Origin: Flavobacterium araucananum
Lineage (GTDB): Bacteria; Bacteroidota; Bacteroidia; Flavobacteriales; Flavobacteriaceae
Assembly (NCBI RefSeq): GCF_002222055.1
Contig: NZ_MUGS01000015.1
Coordinates: 186,001-250,000, forward strand
Length of the DNA: 64,000 bases
Reading direction: 5' to 3'
A program made the position numbers and the translations under genes. Below, in pieces: positions 52,597 to 60,966 of the stretch; the first letter of the stretch is position 1, and each line of letters opens with the position of its first letter. Under the pieces are notes generated by a model that was not told the origin of the DNA, ran no database searches, and worked only from the letters and a program-made list of their open reading frames with translations.

Positions 52597-54072
52597 ATGA
52601 AAAAGATATATATATCAATGTTCGTGCTGTCAGCATTGTTTTTTGCAGGTTGCCAAGACGACTTTTTAGATGTTAATCCAACACAGGCTATACCTACAAC
52701 AGATGTTGAATTGTATAACACTGACAATGGAGCAAAAACATTTGTCACTTCAATTTACAGCAAGTTTCTGGATTGGGACATGAGCTCATTTGGCTGGATT
52801 GGTTTAGCCAGTATTACATCTGATGATGCTGACAAAGGATCATCACCAGGAGACGGAGGAACAGATAAAGATGTTTTGGATGCATTAAGTTATAACTCAT
52901 CAAACCCATCTGCAGAAAGTACTTTTACTGCTCAATATGATGGAATCAACAGATGTAACCAGGCATTAGTGATACTTCCTAAATTAGATAAAGCAGATTC
53001 GGCTTTAAGAGAAAGATTAATGGGAGAAGCTAAATTTTTAAGAGCTTACATGTATTTTACTTTAGTAAAATGTTACGGAGGAGTTCCAATTGTTGACCGT
53101 TTACAAAACCCAACTTCTGAAGAAGATAAAAAAATGTTGCTTACGCGTAAGCCAGTTGCTGAAGTATATGCTTTTATTGAAAAAGATTTAGCAGATGCAA
53201 TTGCAGTATTACCATTAAGAACAGCATATTCATCTGATGAGAAAGAGAGAGCTTCAAAAGGAGCAGCTTATGCTTTGTTGGCCAAAGTTAGTTTGTACCA
53301 AAAGAAATGGCAACAAGTTGTTGACAACTGTAATTTGATTACAGGATATGCATTAAACCCAAGCTACGCTAAAATGTTCAGATTAGAAGGTGAAAATGAT
53401 ATTGAATCTTTGTTTGAAATCAACGGAAATGGTGCAGTACCAACTAGAGGAATTCAAGGATATTCTAACGTTCAGGGTGCTCGTGGTGCCGGTGGATGGG
53501 GATGGGGATTCAATACTCCGTCAGAAAGCTTGCTTAACGCTTACGAAGCAGGTGATGTTAGAAAAGAGGCTACTATTATTTTTAGAAACTCAACTTTATA
53601 CGATGGCAGAGTAGTTCCGGCAACAGTAGAAAATGCTATGTACAATTTCAAAGCATATTCTTCAGCATTTACTGATGCATGGGAAACTGATGCAAATATC
53701 AAATGTTTAAGATATGGTGAAGTATTGTTGATGAAAGCTGAAGCATTAAACGAATTAGGTCAAACTTCTGACGCTATTCCGTTATTAAACCAAATCAGAC
53801 ACAGAGCTGGTTTAGGAGATACTCCTGCAACTACACAGGCAGCTGTTAGAACTGCAATATGGAAAGAAAGAAGAGTAGAGTTAGCCTTTGAGTTCGACAG
53901 ATTTTTTGATCTTGTTAGAACAGGACAAGCTAAAGCAGCTTTTGCAGCAGATAAAAATGAATTTTTTCCTAACGGAAGAACATTCACAGAAGGTAAAAAT
54001 GAATTGTTCCCAATTCCGGCAACATTCATAATACAAGCCAACGGATTATCTCAACAAAATCCTGGTTACTAA
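52597..54072 (+). CDS. SusD/RagB family surface glycan-binding lipoprotein (PUL 2)
   Basis: 491 residues, intact. Lipoprotein signal MKKIYISMFVLSALFFAGC (Cys 19). SusD landmarks: NPTQAIPTTDVELYNTDNG, YDGINRCNQALVIL, GEAKFLRAYMYFTLVKCYGGVPIV, KERRVELAFEFDRFFDLVRTGQA, and the final FIIQANGLSQQNPGY. It caps SusC and binds the glycan. The normal residues SDDADKG here show what the interrupted SusD of PUL 1 should contain near its stop. Confidence 0.96.
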   Translation: MKKIYISMFVLSALFFAGCQDDFLDVNPTQAIPTTDVELYNTDNGAKTFVTSIYSKFLDWDMSSFGWIGLASITSDDADKGSSPGDGGTDKDVLDALSYNSSNPSAESTFTAQYDGINRCNQALVILPKLDKADSALRERLMGEAKFLRAYMYFTLVKCYGGVPIVDRLQNPTSEEDKKMLLTRKPVAEVYAFIEKDLADAIAVLPLRTAYSSDEKERASKGAAYALLAKVSLYQKKWQQVVDNCNLITGYALNPSYAKMFRLEGENDIESLFEINGNGAVPTRGIQGYSNVQGARGAGGWGWGFNTPSESLLNAYEAGDVRKEATIIFRNSTLYDGRVVPATVENAMYNFKAYSSAFTDAWETDANIKCLRYGEVLLMKAEALNELGQTSDAIPLLNQIRHRAGLGDTPATTQAAVRTAIWKERRVELAFEFDRFFDLVRTGQAKAAFAADKNEFFPNGRTFTEGKNELFPIPATFIIQANGLSQQNPGY

Positions 54073-54082
54073 TTAAAATTTC

Positions 54083-54122
54083 AAAATCACTCCTTTCCTT
54101 ATTTTGAAAGGAGTGATTTTTA
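54083..54122 (+). terminator. Terminator or attenuator inside PUL 2 after SusD
   Basis: AAAATCACTCCTTTC pairs with GAAAGGAGTGATTTT, 15 bp, then T residues. It lies between susD and the enzyme genes with no obvious promoter after it, so read-through probably sets a lower level for the enzymes. Confidence 0.7.
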
Positions 54123-54143
54123 TTAATTGTTTTTAAATTTTTT

Positions 54144-55517
54144 ATGATGGTTAAAATTTCAGTTTTATTATTAGTTTTTACATTTTTTGGTTGCGGATCA
54201 AATTCAGATAAATCAAAAGAAAAAGAAGGAGAAAATGCAGTTGCTGTAAAATTAACAGATGAACAACTTTTGGCTACAGTTCAAAAACAAACTTTTAAAT
54301 ATTTTTGGGATTATGCTGAGCCAAATTCTGGATTAGCAAGAGAGCGTTATCATCCGGACGGAGTTTATCCTGATAATGATAGTAATATTGTAACAACCGG
54401 AGGTTCAGGTTTTGGACTTATGGCAATTGTTTCCGGTATGTCTCAAGGATTTATCACTAAAGAGCAAGGTACAGAGAGACTAAACAAAATTGCAGATTTT
54501 TTAGGCAAAGCAGATCGTTTTCATGGCGCATGGTCACATTGGATCGACGGAAATACAGGAAAAGTAAAGCCTTTTGGAACCAAGGATAATGGTGGAGACT
54601 TAGTCGAAACATCATTTTTGGTTGCGGGAATGATTACAGTTCGTGAATATCTGAAAGAGGGTTCTGAGAACGAAAAAGCGGTAGCTCAGAAATATGATGC
54701 ACTTTGGAAAGGTGTTGACTGGCAATGGTATACAAACAATAAAAAGGTGTTGTACTGGCATTGGTCGCCTACTTATGACTGGCAAATGAATTTTCCGCTT
54801 GAGGGATATAACGAATGTTTGATTACGTATGTAATGGCAGCATCTTCGCCAACCCATACAATCGACGCAAAAGTTTATCATGAAGGCTGGGCAAGAAGTG
54901 GTGCAATTGTTAGTGCTAAAACAAAATATAATATTCCGTTAGTCTTAAAACATAACGGAGCAGAAGAATTTGGCGGACCCCTGTTTTGGGCGCACTATTC
55001 TTATGTAGGACTTGATCCAAATCAATTAACAGATAAGTATGCAAATTATTGGGATCTGAACGTGAATCAGACCAAAATCAATTATGAATATTGTATACAA
55101 AATCCTAAGAAGGGTTATAGTGCCAATTATTGGGGATTAAGCGCTTCGTATTCCAGAAATCCTGATGGATCAATAGGGTACAATGCCCATATGCCGAGTA
55201 ATGATCAGGGTGTTATGTCGCCTACGGCTGCAATAAGTTCGATTGTCTATACACCAAAAGAATCTATGGCTGTAATTCGTAATCTATATGATAATCATAA
55301 AAAAGAAACTTGGGGAGATGCAGGTTTTTATGATGCATTAAGTCTGCAAAACAACAATTGGGTTGTAAAACGCTATTTGGCAATCGATCAGGGACCGGAA
55401 GTAGTTATGATCGAAAATTACCGTACAGGTTTATTATGGAAATTATTCATGAATGCACCCGAAGTAAAGCAAGGTTTAACAAAACTTGGTTTTCATTCCG
55501 GAAAATATGGACTTTAA
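54144..55517 (+). CDS. GH144-like endo-glucanase lipoprotein
   Basis: 457 residues. Lipoprotein signal LLLVFTFFGC (Cys about 17). The domain has the (alpha/alpha)6 glucoamylase-like pattern of PF10091 and GH144: TFKYFWDYAEPNSGLARER, TTGGSGFGLMAIVSGMSQGF, DLVETSFLVAGMITVREY, YEYCIQNPKKGYSANYWGLSAS and PTAAISSIVYTPKESMAVIRN. Family GH144 cuts beta-1,2-glucan, but the same fold covers other beta-glucan enzymes, so the bond is inferred. It should sit on the cell surface. It comes after the SusD terminator and is followed by an alpha/beta hydrolase. Confidence 0.8.
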   Translation: MMVKISVLLLVFTFFGCGSNSDKSKEKEGENAVAVKLTDEQLLATVQKQTFKYFWDYAEPNSGLARERYHPDGVYPDNDSNIVTTGGSGFGLMAIVSGMSQGFITKEQGTERLNKIADFLGKADRFHGAWSHWIDGNTGKVKPFGTKDNGGDLVETSFLVAGMITVREYLKEGSENEKAVAQKYDALWKGVDWQWYTNNKKVLYWHWSPTYDWQMNFPLEGYNECLITYVMAASSPTHTIDAKVYHEGWARSGAIVSAKTKYNIPLVLKHNGAEEFGGPLFWAHYSYVGLDPNQLTDKYANYWDLNVNQTKINYEYCIQNPKKGYSANYWGLSASYSRNPDGSIGYNAHMPSNDQGVMSPTAAISSIVYTPKESMAVIRNLYDNHKKETWGDAGFYDALSLQNNNWVVKRYLAIDQGPEVVMIENYRTGLLWKLFMNAPEVKQGLTKLGFHSGKYGL

Positions 55518-55528
55518 CATAATTTAAA

Positions 55529-56242
55529 ATGAAGTACAAACTAGCTTTAATATTTCTCTTGTTTTCTGTATTAGGTTTTGCGCAAAGCGAAACAAATGGA
55601 AAAATAAAAACGATTGTAGTAACCAATTATGAATTAGGTTATGCATTGCACAAACCAGCCAATACAAAAGATAAAAAGCCATTGATAGTTTTTATTTCAG
55701 GAGATGGAGAAAAAGGAACAGACATTGAAAAAGTAAAAATTCATGGTCCCTTAAAGTATCTAAAAACGCATCCGGTCGATGCTTATATTCTGGCACCACA
55801 ATGCAAAGAAGATGAAAACTGGAATATTGAATCTATTCATGAATTGATTTTAAAAATTCAAAAAGAAAACAAAATCGATCCGGACAGAATATATGTTACA
55901 GGTTTGAGTTCCGGAGGTTGGGCAGCATGGAATCTGGCACTTTCATATCCGGATAAATTTGCCGCATTAATACCTATTTCTGGTTTTGTTGATTTGATAG
56001 AGCTAGAAAGTGCCTGTAAAATTGCCAATATTCCTACCAGAATTTTTCACGGATTATTAGACGATGTGGTAAAAGTAGATTATGCAATAACGATTTATAA
56101 AGAATTAAAAAAATGCAATGCCAAGGATGTTCAGTTGACCATTTTTGATGATGCAGGTCACGACAGTTGGTCACGAGTTTATGACAATCCTGAAATTTAT
56201 GACTGGTTGTTTAAACAGAAAAAAGCAAATACGGGTAAATAA
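55529..56242 (+). CDS. Secreted alpha/beta hydrolase (esterase-like)
   Basis: 237 residues. Signal peptide (1-19, LLFSVLGFAQ). The nucleophile elbow GLSSGGWAAWNLAL is near residue 130; the acid Asp is in HGLLDDVVKV and the His in DDAGHDSWS, giving a full catalytic triad. Its compact form resembles feruloyl/acetyl esterases and PHB-depolymerase-like proteins. Placement between two glycosidases suggests it removes an acyl group from the glycan, which is inference. It starts 11 bp after the GH144-like gene. Confidence 0.8.
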   Translation: MKYKLALIFLLFSVLGFAQSETNGKIKTIVVTNYELGYALHKPANTKDKKPLIVFISGDGEKGTDIEKVKIHGPLKYLKTHPVDAYILAPQCKEDENWNIESIHELILKIQKENKIDPDRIYVTGLSSGGWAAWNLALSYPDKFAALIPISGFVDLIELESACKIANIPTRIFHGLLDDVVKVDYAITIYKELKKCNAKDVQLTIFDDAGHDSWSRVYDNPEIYDWLFKQKKANTGK

Positions 56243-56302
56243 AGAATATAGAATATAGAATATAGAATATAGAATATAGAATATAGAATATAGAATATAG
56301 AA
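56243..56302. repeat. Heptamer tandem repeat AGAATAT
   Basis: About 8.5 perfect copies of a 7-bp unit (AGAATAT) directly after the esterase stop codon and 80 bp before the GH3 start. The run is prone to slippage. Confidence 0.8.
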
Positions 56303-56384
56303 TGAAATCGTTATGAGTCCAAATTAGAAATAAAATGAAGAAAAGCGATTCCATGTTCCATAAAAAATCAAATATTAAATACAC

Positions 56385-58685
56385 ATGAAAAACAAATTAG
56401 TCTTGTTATTTTTAGGATGTGCTGTTTTGGGTTATGCCCAGAAAAAGAATACTAAAAGTACAGTAAAAATTAAACCAAAATCGGAGTTTGTAGCGGAGTT
56501 ATTGTCGAAAATGACATTAGATGAAAAATTAGGTCAGCTTAATTTACCAACATCTGGAGATATTACTACAGGACAGGCAAACAGTTCTGATGTGGCTAAA
56601 AAAATTGCTGAAGGTAAAGTTGGAGGTTTATTCAATATTAAATCTGTTCAAAAGATTAAGGAAGTACAAAGAATTGCAGTAGAAGAAAGCCGTTTAAAAA
56701 TTCCGTTGATTTTTGGTATGGATGTTATTCATGGTTACGAAACAACTTTTCCAATTCCGCTGGGATTATCATGCACCTGGGATATGAACCTTATCGAAAG
56801 AAGTGCACAAATTGCAGCTCAGGAAGCAAGTGCAGATGGTATAAACTGGACATTTTCTCCAATGGTCGATGTTTCTCGTGATCCGCGTTGGGGACGAGTT
56901 TCTGAAGGTTCTGGTGAAGATCCTTATTTAGGAAGCCAAATTGCAAAAGCAATGGTAAATGGTTACCAACAACATGATCTTTCTAAAAACAATTCTATCA
57001 TGGCATGTGTAAAACACTTTGCTTTATATGGTGCACCAGAAGCAGGACGTGATTACAATACGGTAGACATGAGTCATCTCAGAATGTTTAATGATTATTT
57101 TCCTCCTTACAAAGCCGCTGTCGATGCCGGAGTAGGTTCAGTTATGGCTTCTTTTAATGAAGTTGACGGGATTCCTGCAACCGGAAACAAATGGTTGATG
57201 ACTGATGTTTTAAGAAAACAATGGGGTTTTAAAGGTTTTGTAGTAACTGACTTTACCGGAATTCCCGAAATGATCGAACACGGGATGGGAGATTTACAAG
57301 CTGTTTCGGCTTTATCTCTAAATGCAGGTGTAGAAATGGATATGGTAGGAGAAGGCTTCTTAGGAACTTTGAAAAAATCTCTGGATCAGAAAAAAGTAAC
57401 AATAGAAACAATTGACAATGCTGTTAAACTTATTCTGGAAGCTAAATATGATTTAGGATTGTTCCAGGATCCTTATAAATATTGTGATGAAAAAAGAGCA
57501 AAAACGGAAATCTTTACGGCAAGCAGCAGAAAAGAAGCCAGATCAATTTCGGCTCAATCATTGGTTTTATTAAAAAATCAGAATCAGGTATTGCCACTAA
57601 AAAAGTCAGGAACAATTGCTCTAATAGGGCCATTGGCTGATGCAAAAGAAAACATGCCGGGAACATGGAGTGTTGCTACAAAAATGGAAAATGCGATTTC
57701 CCTTTTAGCCGGAATTAAGGAAGTAGCAGGAACAGCTACAAAAGTATTATATGCAAAAGGAAGTAACTTAGATTATGATGAAACTTTTGAAACCAATGCA
57801 ACAATGTTTGGAAAAACATTACACCGCGACGGACGTTCAAAAGAAGAATTATTGGCAGAAGCTCTTAAAGTAGCCAATCAATCAGATGTAATTGTTGCTG
57901 CACTTGGAGAATCTGCAGAAATGAGTGGAGAATCAAGCAGCCGTACAAATTTAGAAATTCCACAAGCACAAAAAGATTTACTGAATGCCTTATTAAAAAC
58001 AGGAAAACCAGTTGTTTTGGTTTTATTCGACGGACGTCCATTAGTTTTAAAAGATGAAAACGAAACGGTTCCTGCTATTTTAAATGTTTGGTTTGCTGGT
58101 AGCGAAGCAGGTTATGCTATTGCCGATGTTTTATTTGGAGATGTAAATCCTTCAGGAAAACTAACATCAACTTTTCCAAGAAGCGTTGGTCAGTTGCCAA
58201 TTTATTACGCACACAAAAATACAGGAAGACCACTTTCGAATACAGAAGGTAAATTCGAAAAATTCAGATCTAATTATATAGACGAAAGAAACGAACCATT
58301 ATTTCCATTTGGATTTGGTTTAAGCTATACATCTTTTGATTATTCGAACCTGAAAATTTCATCAGATAAAATGAATGCTGACGGAAAACTAAAAGTAACA
58401 ATTGATGTTGCCAATACAGGAAATTATGACGGAAAAGAAACTGTACAATTATACCTTAGGGATTTAGTTGGATCTGTAACAAGACCCGTGAGAGAACTAA
58501 AAAATTTCCAAAAAATAGCACTTAAAAAAGGTGAAAAACAAACAGTGACTTTTGATATCACAGTTGAAGATTTAAAATTTTATAATTCTGATTTACAATT
58601 CGTAGCAGAACCAGGTCAATTTGATGTTTTCGTTGGAGGAAACTCAAATGCCGATAAGAAAGTTAGTTTTGAATTGGCTAAATAA
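56385..58685 (+). CDS. GH3 beta-glucosidase
   Basis: 766 residues. Signal peptide (1-19, GCAVLGYAQ). GH3 N-domain: GMDVIHGYETTFPIPLGLS, SPMVDVSRDPRWGRVSEGSGEDPYLGS, KHFALYGAPEAGRDYN and GFVVTDFTGIPEM with the nucleophile Asp 289. The second domain holds LVLLKNQNQVLPLKKSGTIALIGPLAD and the acid/base region around LGESAEMSGESSSR. A fibronectin-like C-terminal domain follows (PFGFGLSYTSFDY onward). It should release glucose from the non-reducing end of beta-gluco-oligosaccharides in the periplasm. Some GH3 enzymes of Bacteroidota PULs prefer sophorose-type beta-1,2 links, which fits its GH144-like neighbour. Confidence 0.93.
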   Translation: MKNKLVLLFLGCAVLGYAQKKNTKSTVKIKPKSEFVAELLSKMTLDEKLGQLNLPTSGDITTGQANSSDVAKKIAEGKVGGLFNIKSVQKIKEVQRIAVEESRLKIPLIFGMDVIHGYETTFPIPLGLSCTWDMNLIERSAQIAAQEASADGINWTFSPMVDVSRDPRWGRVSEGSGEDPYLGSQIAKAMVNGYQQHDLSKNNSIMACVKHFALYGAPEAGRDYNTVDMSHLRMFNDYFPPYKAAVDAGVGSVMASFNEVDGIPATGNKWLMTDVLRKQWGFKGFVVTDFTGIPEMIEHGMGDLQAVSALSLNAGVEMDMVGEGFLGTLKKSLDQKKVTIETIDNAVKLILEAKYDLGLFQDPYKYCDEKRAKTEIFTASSRKEARSISAQSLVLLKNQNQVLPLKKSGTIALIGPLADAKENMPGTWSVATKMENAISLLAGIKEVAGTATKVLYAKGSNLDYDETFETNATMFGKTLHRDGRSKEELLAEALKVANQSDVIVAALGESAEMSGESSSRTNLEIPQAQKDLLNALLKTGKPVVLVLFDGRPLVLKDENETVPAILNVWFAGSEAGYAIADVLFGDVNPSGKLTSTFPRSVGQLPIYYAHKNTGRPLSNTEGKFEKFRSNYIDERNEPLFPFGFGLSYTSFDYSNLKISSDKMNADGKLKVTIDVANTGNYDGKETVQLYLRDLVGSVTRPVRELKNFQKIALKKGEKQTVTFDITVEDLKFYNSDLQFVAEPGQFDVFVGGNSNADKKVSFELAK

Positions 58686-58805
58686 TAATTGGTTTGTTAA
58701 TTAGTTAATTGCCCTTCGTCTTTGGTTAGCGAAGGGCTTTTTTTAGCTTTTTATTCTGAAAAATTACAGTAAATAGTTATAATTTATAAAATTTAATTTT
58801 AAAAA

Positions 58806-58936
58806 AATGGATGACCCTAAATGTCTGGACGGTTAATGATGCTCATGAAATGAATTGGATTATCGAAAATAATTTTGACTACATCACCACCAACGAACCC
58901 GAATTGCTCAAACAACGAATAAAAATCAAAAAATAA
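58806..58936 (+). pseudogene. Remnant of a glycerophosphodiester phosphodiesterase C-terminus
   Basis: A frame ending at 58936 reads W-M-T-L-N-VWTVNDAHEM, then NWIIENNFDYITTNEPELL and a basic tail. This is the C-terminal part of the GDPD family (the VWTVN strand, then G/Y-I-T-T-N-E-P-x-L-L). The rest of such a protein, about 200 residues, is missing: upstream bases are plain AT-rich spacer. The stop codon is two bases before the GH43 start. It looks like the scar of a deletion. The short length means it is unlikely to be functional. Confidence 0.75.
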
Positions 58937-58938
58937 AA

Positions 58939-60870
58939 ATGGAAAAAATTTATAAACTATCGTTAGTACCGCTTCTGTTGCTTTTATTGGTTTGCAATAC
59001 ATCTGTATGGGCACAAAAGACTACGATCCCCGGAAAAACGGAATGGTTTGATCCTAATAAAAAAGCATCAACATATTGTAATCCTGTAAACATTGGGTAC
59101 AATTACACGACCGAAAATCATAATGGTATTCCGGAATCCAGACGTTCGAGTGCAGATCCTGTAATTATTACTTACAAAGGCGAATATTATTTATTTGCGA
59201 CCAATCAGGCTGGATATTTCTGGAGTAAAGACCTGTCTGATTGGAAATTTGTATACGGAAGTTTTCAAAGAAAACCTGCAGATGATGATCAGTGTGCACC
59301 TGCTGCCTGGGTTGTAAATGATACTTTATTCTATGTTGGGTCTACCTGGAAAAGAGATCACCCAATCTGGAAAACGGCAGATCCAAAATCAGGACAATGG
59401 TTGCGACATGTTGATAAGGCAATGCTGCCAACCTGGGATCCTGCTATTTTTCAGGATGATGATAAAAAAGTATATATGTACTACGGCTCAAGCGGAAAAT
59501 TGCCACTTGTGGGTGTAGAAGTAGATTATAAAACCTGGCTTCCAAAAGGAAATCAGGCAGATTATGAAAAATTATACAAAGCAACAGAAGTCGAAGATAT
59601 TCAGCGTCCGTATGGCCAAATAAAAGAAGTAGTTGGTCTTGATCCTTCCTCTCACGGATGGGAACGTTTTGGTCCAAATAATGATATGGAACCTGCTCCC
59701 TGGGGAAATTTTATTGAAGGAGCCTGGATGACCAAACACAATGGCAAATATTATATGCAATACGGTGCTCCGGCAACAGAATATAAAGGATATGCCAATG
59801 GAGTTCATGTTGGAAACAGTCCCCTGGGACCGTTTGAATATCAAAAACACAACCCAATGTCCTATAAACCCGGTGGATTTGTAATTGGGGCAGGACATGG
59901 AAATACTTTTGCAGATAATTACGGAAATTATTGGAATACCGGAACGTGCAAAATTTCGATAAAAGATCGTTTTGAGCGTCGTATTGATATGTTTCCCGCA
60001 GGATTTGACAAAGACGATGTGATGTATTCTATCACTTCTTATGGCGATTTTCCAATACTATTATCCACCAAAAAGCGCAATCAGGAAAAAGGTGCTTCAT
60101 CAGGATGGATGTTACTTTCGTATAAAAAACCGGTTACAGTTTCTTCTTCAGAAGAATGTATGGAAGTTGAAACGCACAGAGTAGACAACGGTGGTAAAAA
60201 AGTATACGAGAAGTTTTGTTATGGTGCTTCGAATTTAACCGATGAAAATATTCAGACCTATTGGTCTGCAAAAACAGATCATCCCGGTGAATGGCTGCAA
60301 CTTGACTTAGGGAGACAAATGCAAATAAATGCCTTGCAGATTAACTATGCAGATCATAAAGCAACGCAGTACAACAAAGCAATGGATATTTATTATCAGT
60401 ATAAAATCTACATGTCTGATGATGCTGTAAACTGGAAATTGGTAGTCGATAAATCCAGAAACGCAAAGGATGTTCCGCATGATTATCTTGAATTAACAAA
60501 AGCAATTAAAGCACGTTACATTAAAATGGAAAATATCCATAACGCGTCAGGATTATTTGCTGTATCGGACTTTAGGGTTTTTGGAAACGGATTATCAGAA
60601 AAACCAACTGTAGTTTCTGATTTTAAAGTCGACAGAAATACATCAGATCCTCGTAATGCGATGATTTCATGGAAAAAACAAGCAGCTGCAATTGGTTATA
60701 ATATTTATTACGGAATTACGCCTGACAAATTATACAACAGTATTATGGTTTATGATGAAAGCTCGTATGATTTTAGAGGTTTAGATAAAGGAACAAAATA
60801 TTATTTTACGATTGAAGCTTTTAATGAAAACGGAATTGGTATAAAAAATGAATTACTAGAGGTAAAATAA
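58939..60870 (+). CDS. GH43-like secreted glycosidase with discoidin and Fn3 domains
   Basis: 643 residues. Signal peptide (1-26, VCNTSVWAQ). A five-bladed propeller (about 45-380) shows the family 43 catalytic set: Asp 73 in SSADPVIITYKGEYYLFAT, Asp 167 in PTWDPAIF, Glu 260 in FIEGAWMTKHNGKYYM. An F5/8 type C (discoidin) carbohydrate-binding domain lies at about 400-545 (DENIQTYWSAKTDHPGEWLQLDLG) and a fibronectin type III domain at about 555-643. Family members act on arabinosides, xylosides or galactosides, so the glycan of PUL 2 may be branched. The ATG follows the GDPD remnant by two bases, which suggests the deletion brought the two together. Confidence 0.85.
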   Translation: MEKIYKLSLVPLLLLLLVCNTSVWAQKTTIPGKTEWFDPNKKASTYCNPVNIGYNYTTENHNGIPESRRSSADPVIITYKGEYYLFATNQAGYFWSKDLSDWKFVYGSFQRKPADDDQCAPAAWVVNDTLFYVGSTWKRDHPIWKTADPKSGQWLRHVDKAMLPTWDPAIFQDDDKKVYMYYGSSGKLPLVGVEVDYKTWLPKGNQADYEKLYKATEVEDIQRPYGQIKEVVGLDPSSHGWERFGPNNDMEPAPWGNFIEGAWMTKHNGKYYMQYGAPATEYKGYANGVHVGNSPLGPFEYQKHNPMSYKPGGFVIGAGHGNTFADNYGNYWNTGTCKISIKDRFERRIDMFPAGFDKDDVMYSITSYGDFPILLSTKKRNQEKGASSGWMLLSYKKPVTVSSSEECMEVETHRVDNGGKKVYEKFCYGASNLTDENIQTYWSAKTDHPGEWLQLDLGRQMQINALQINYADHKATQYNKAMDIYYQYKIYMSDDAVNWKLVVDKSRNAKDVPHDYLELTKAIKARYIKMENIHNASGLFAVSDFRVFGNGLSEKPTVVSDFKVDRNTSDPRNAMISWKKQAAAIGYNIYYGITPDKLYNSIMVYDESSYDFRGLDKGTKYYFTIEAFNENGIGIKNELLEVK

Positions 60871-60966
60871 TTTTTAATTTTATTTTTAGAAATCGTTAAA
60901 TAAAACCTGTGGCAGTTATAAAGAATTTTGTTCCTTTGCGTAACAACCCAAAATGCTATAAACCCT

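Noticed and set aside
58817..59014. 65-codon minus-strand frame over the GH43 start
   Set aside because: It lies over the GDPD remnant and the GH43 signal peptide; the plus-strand reading explains the sequence.
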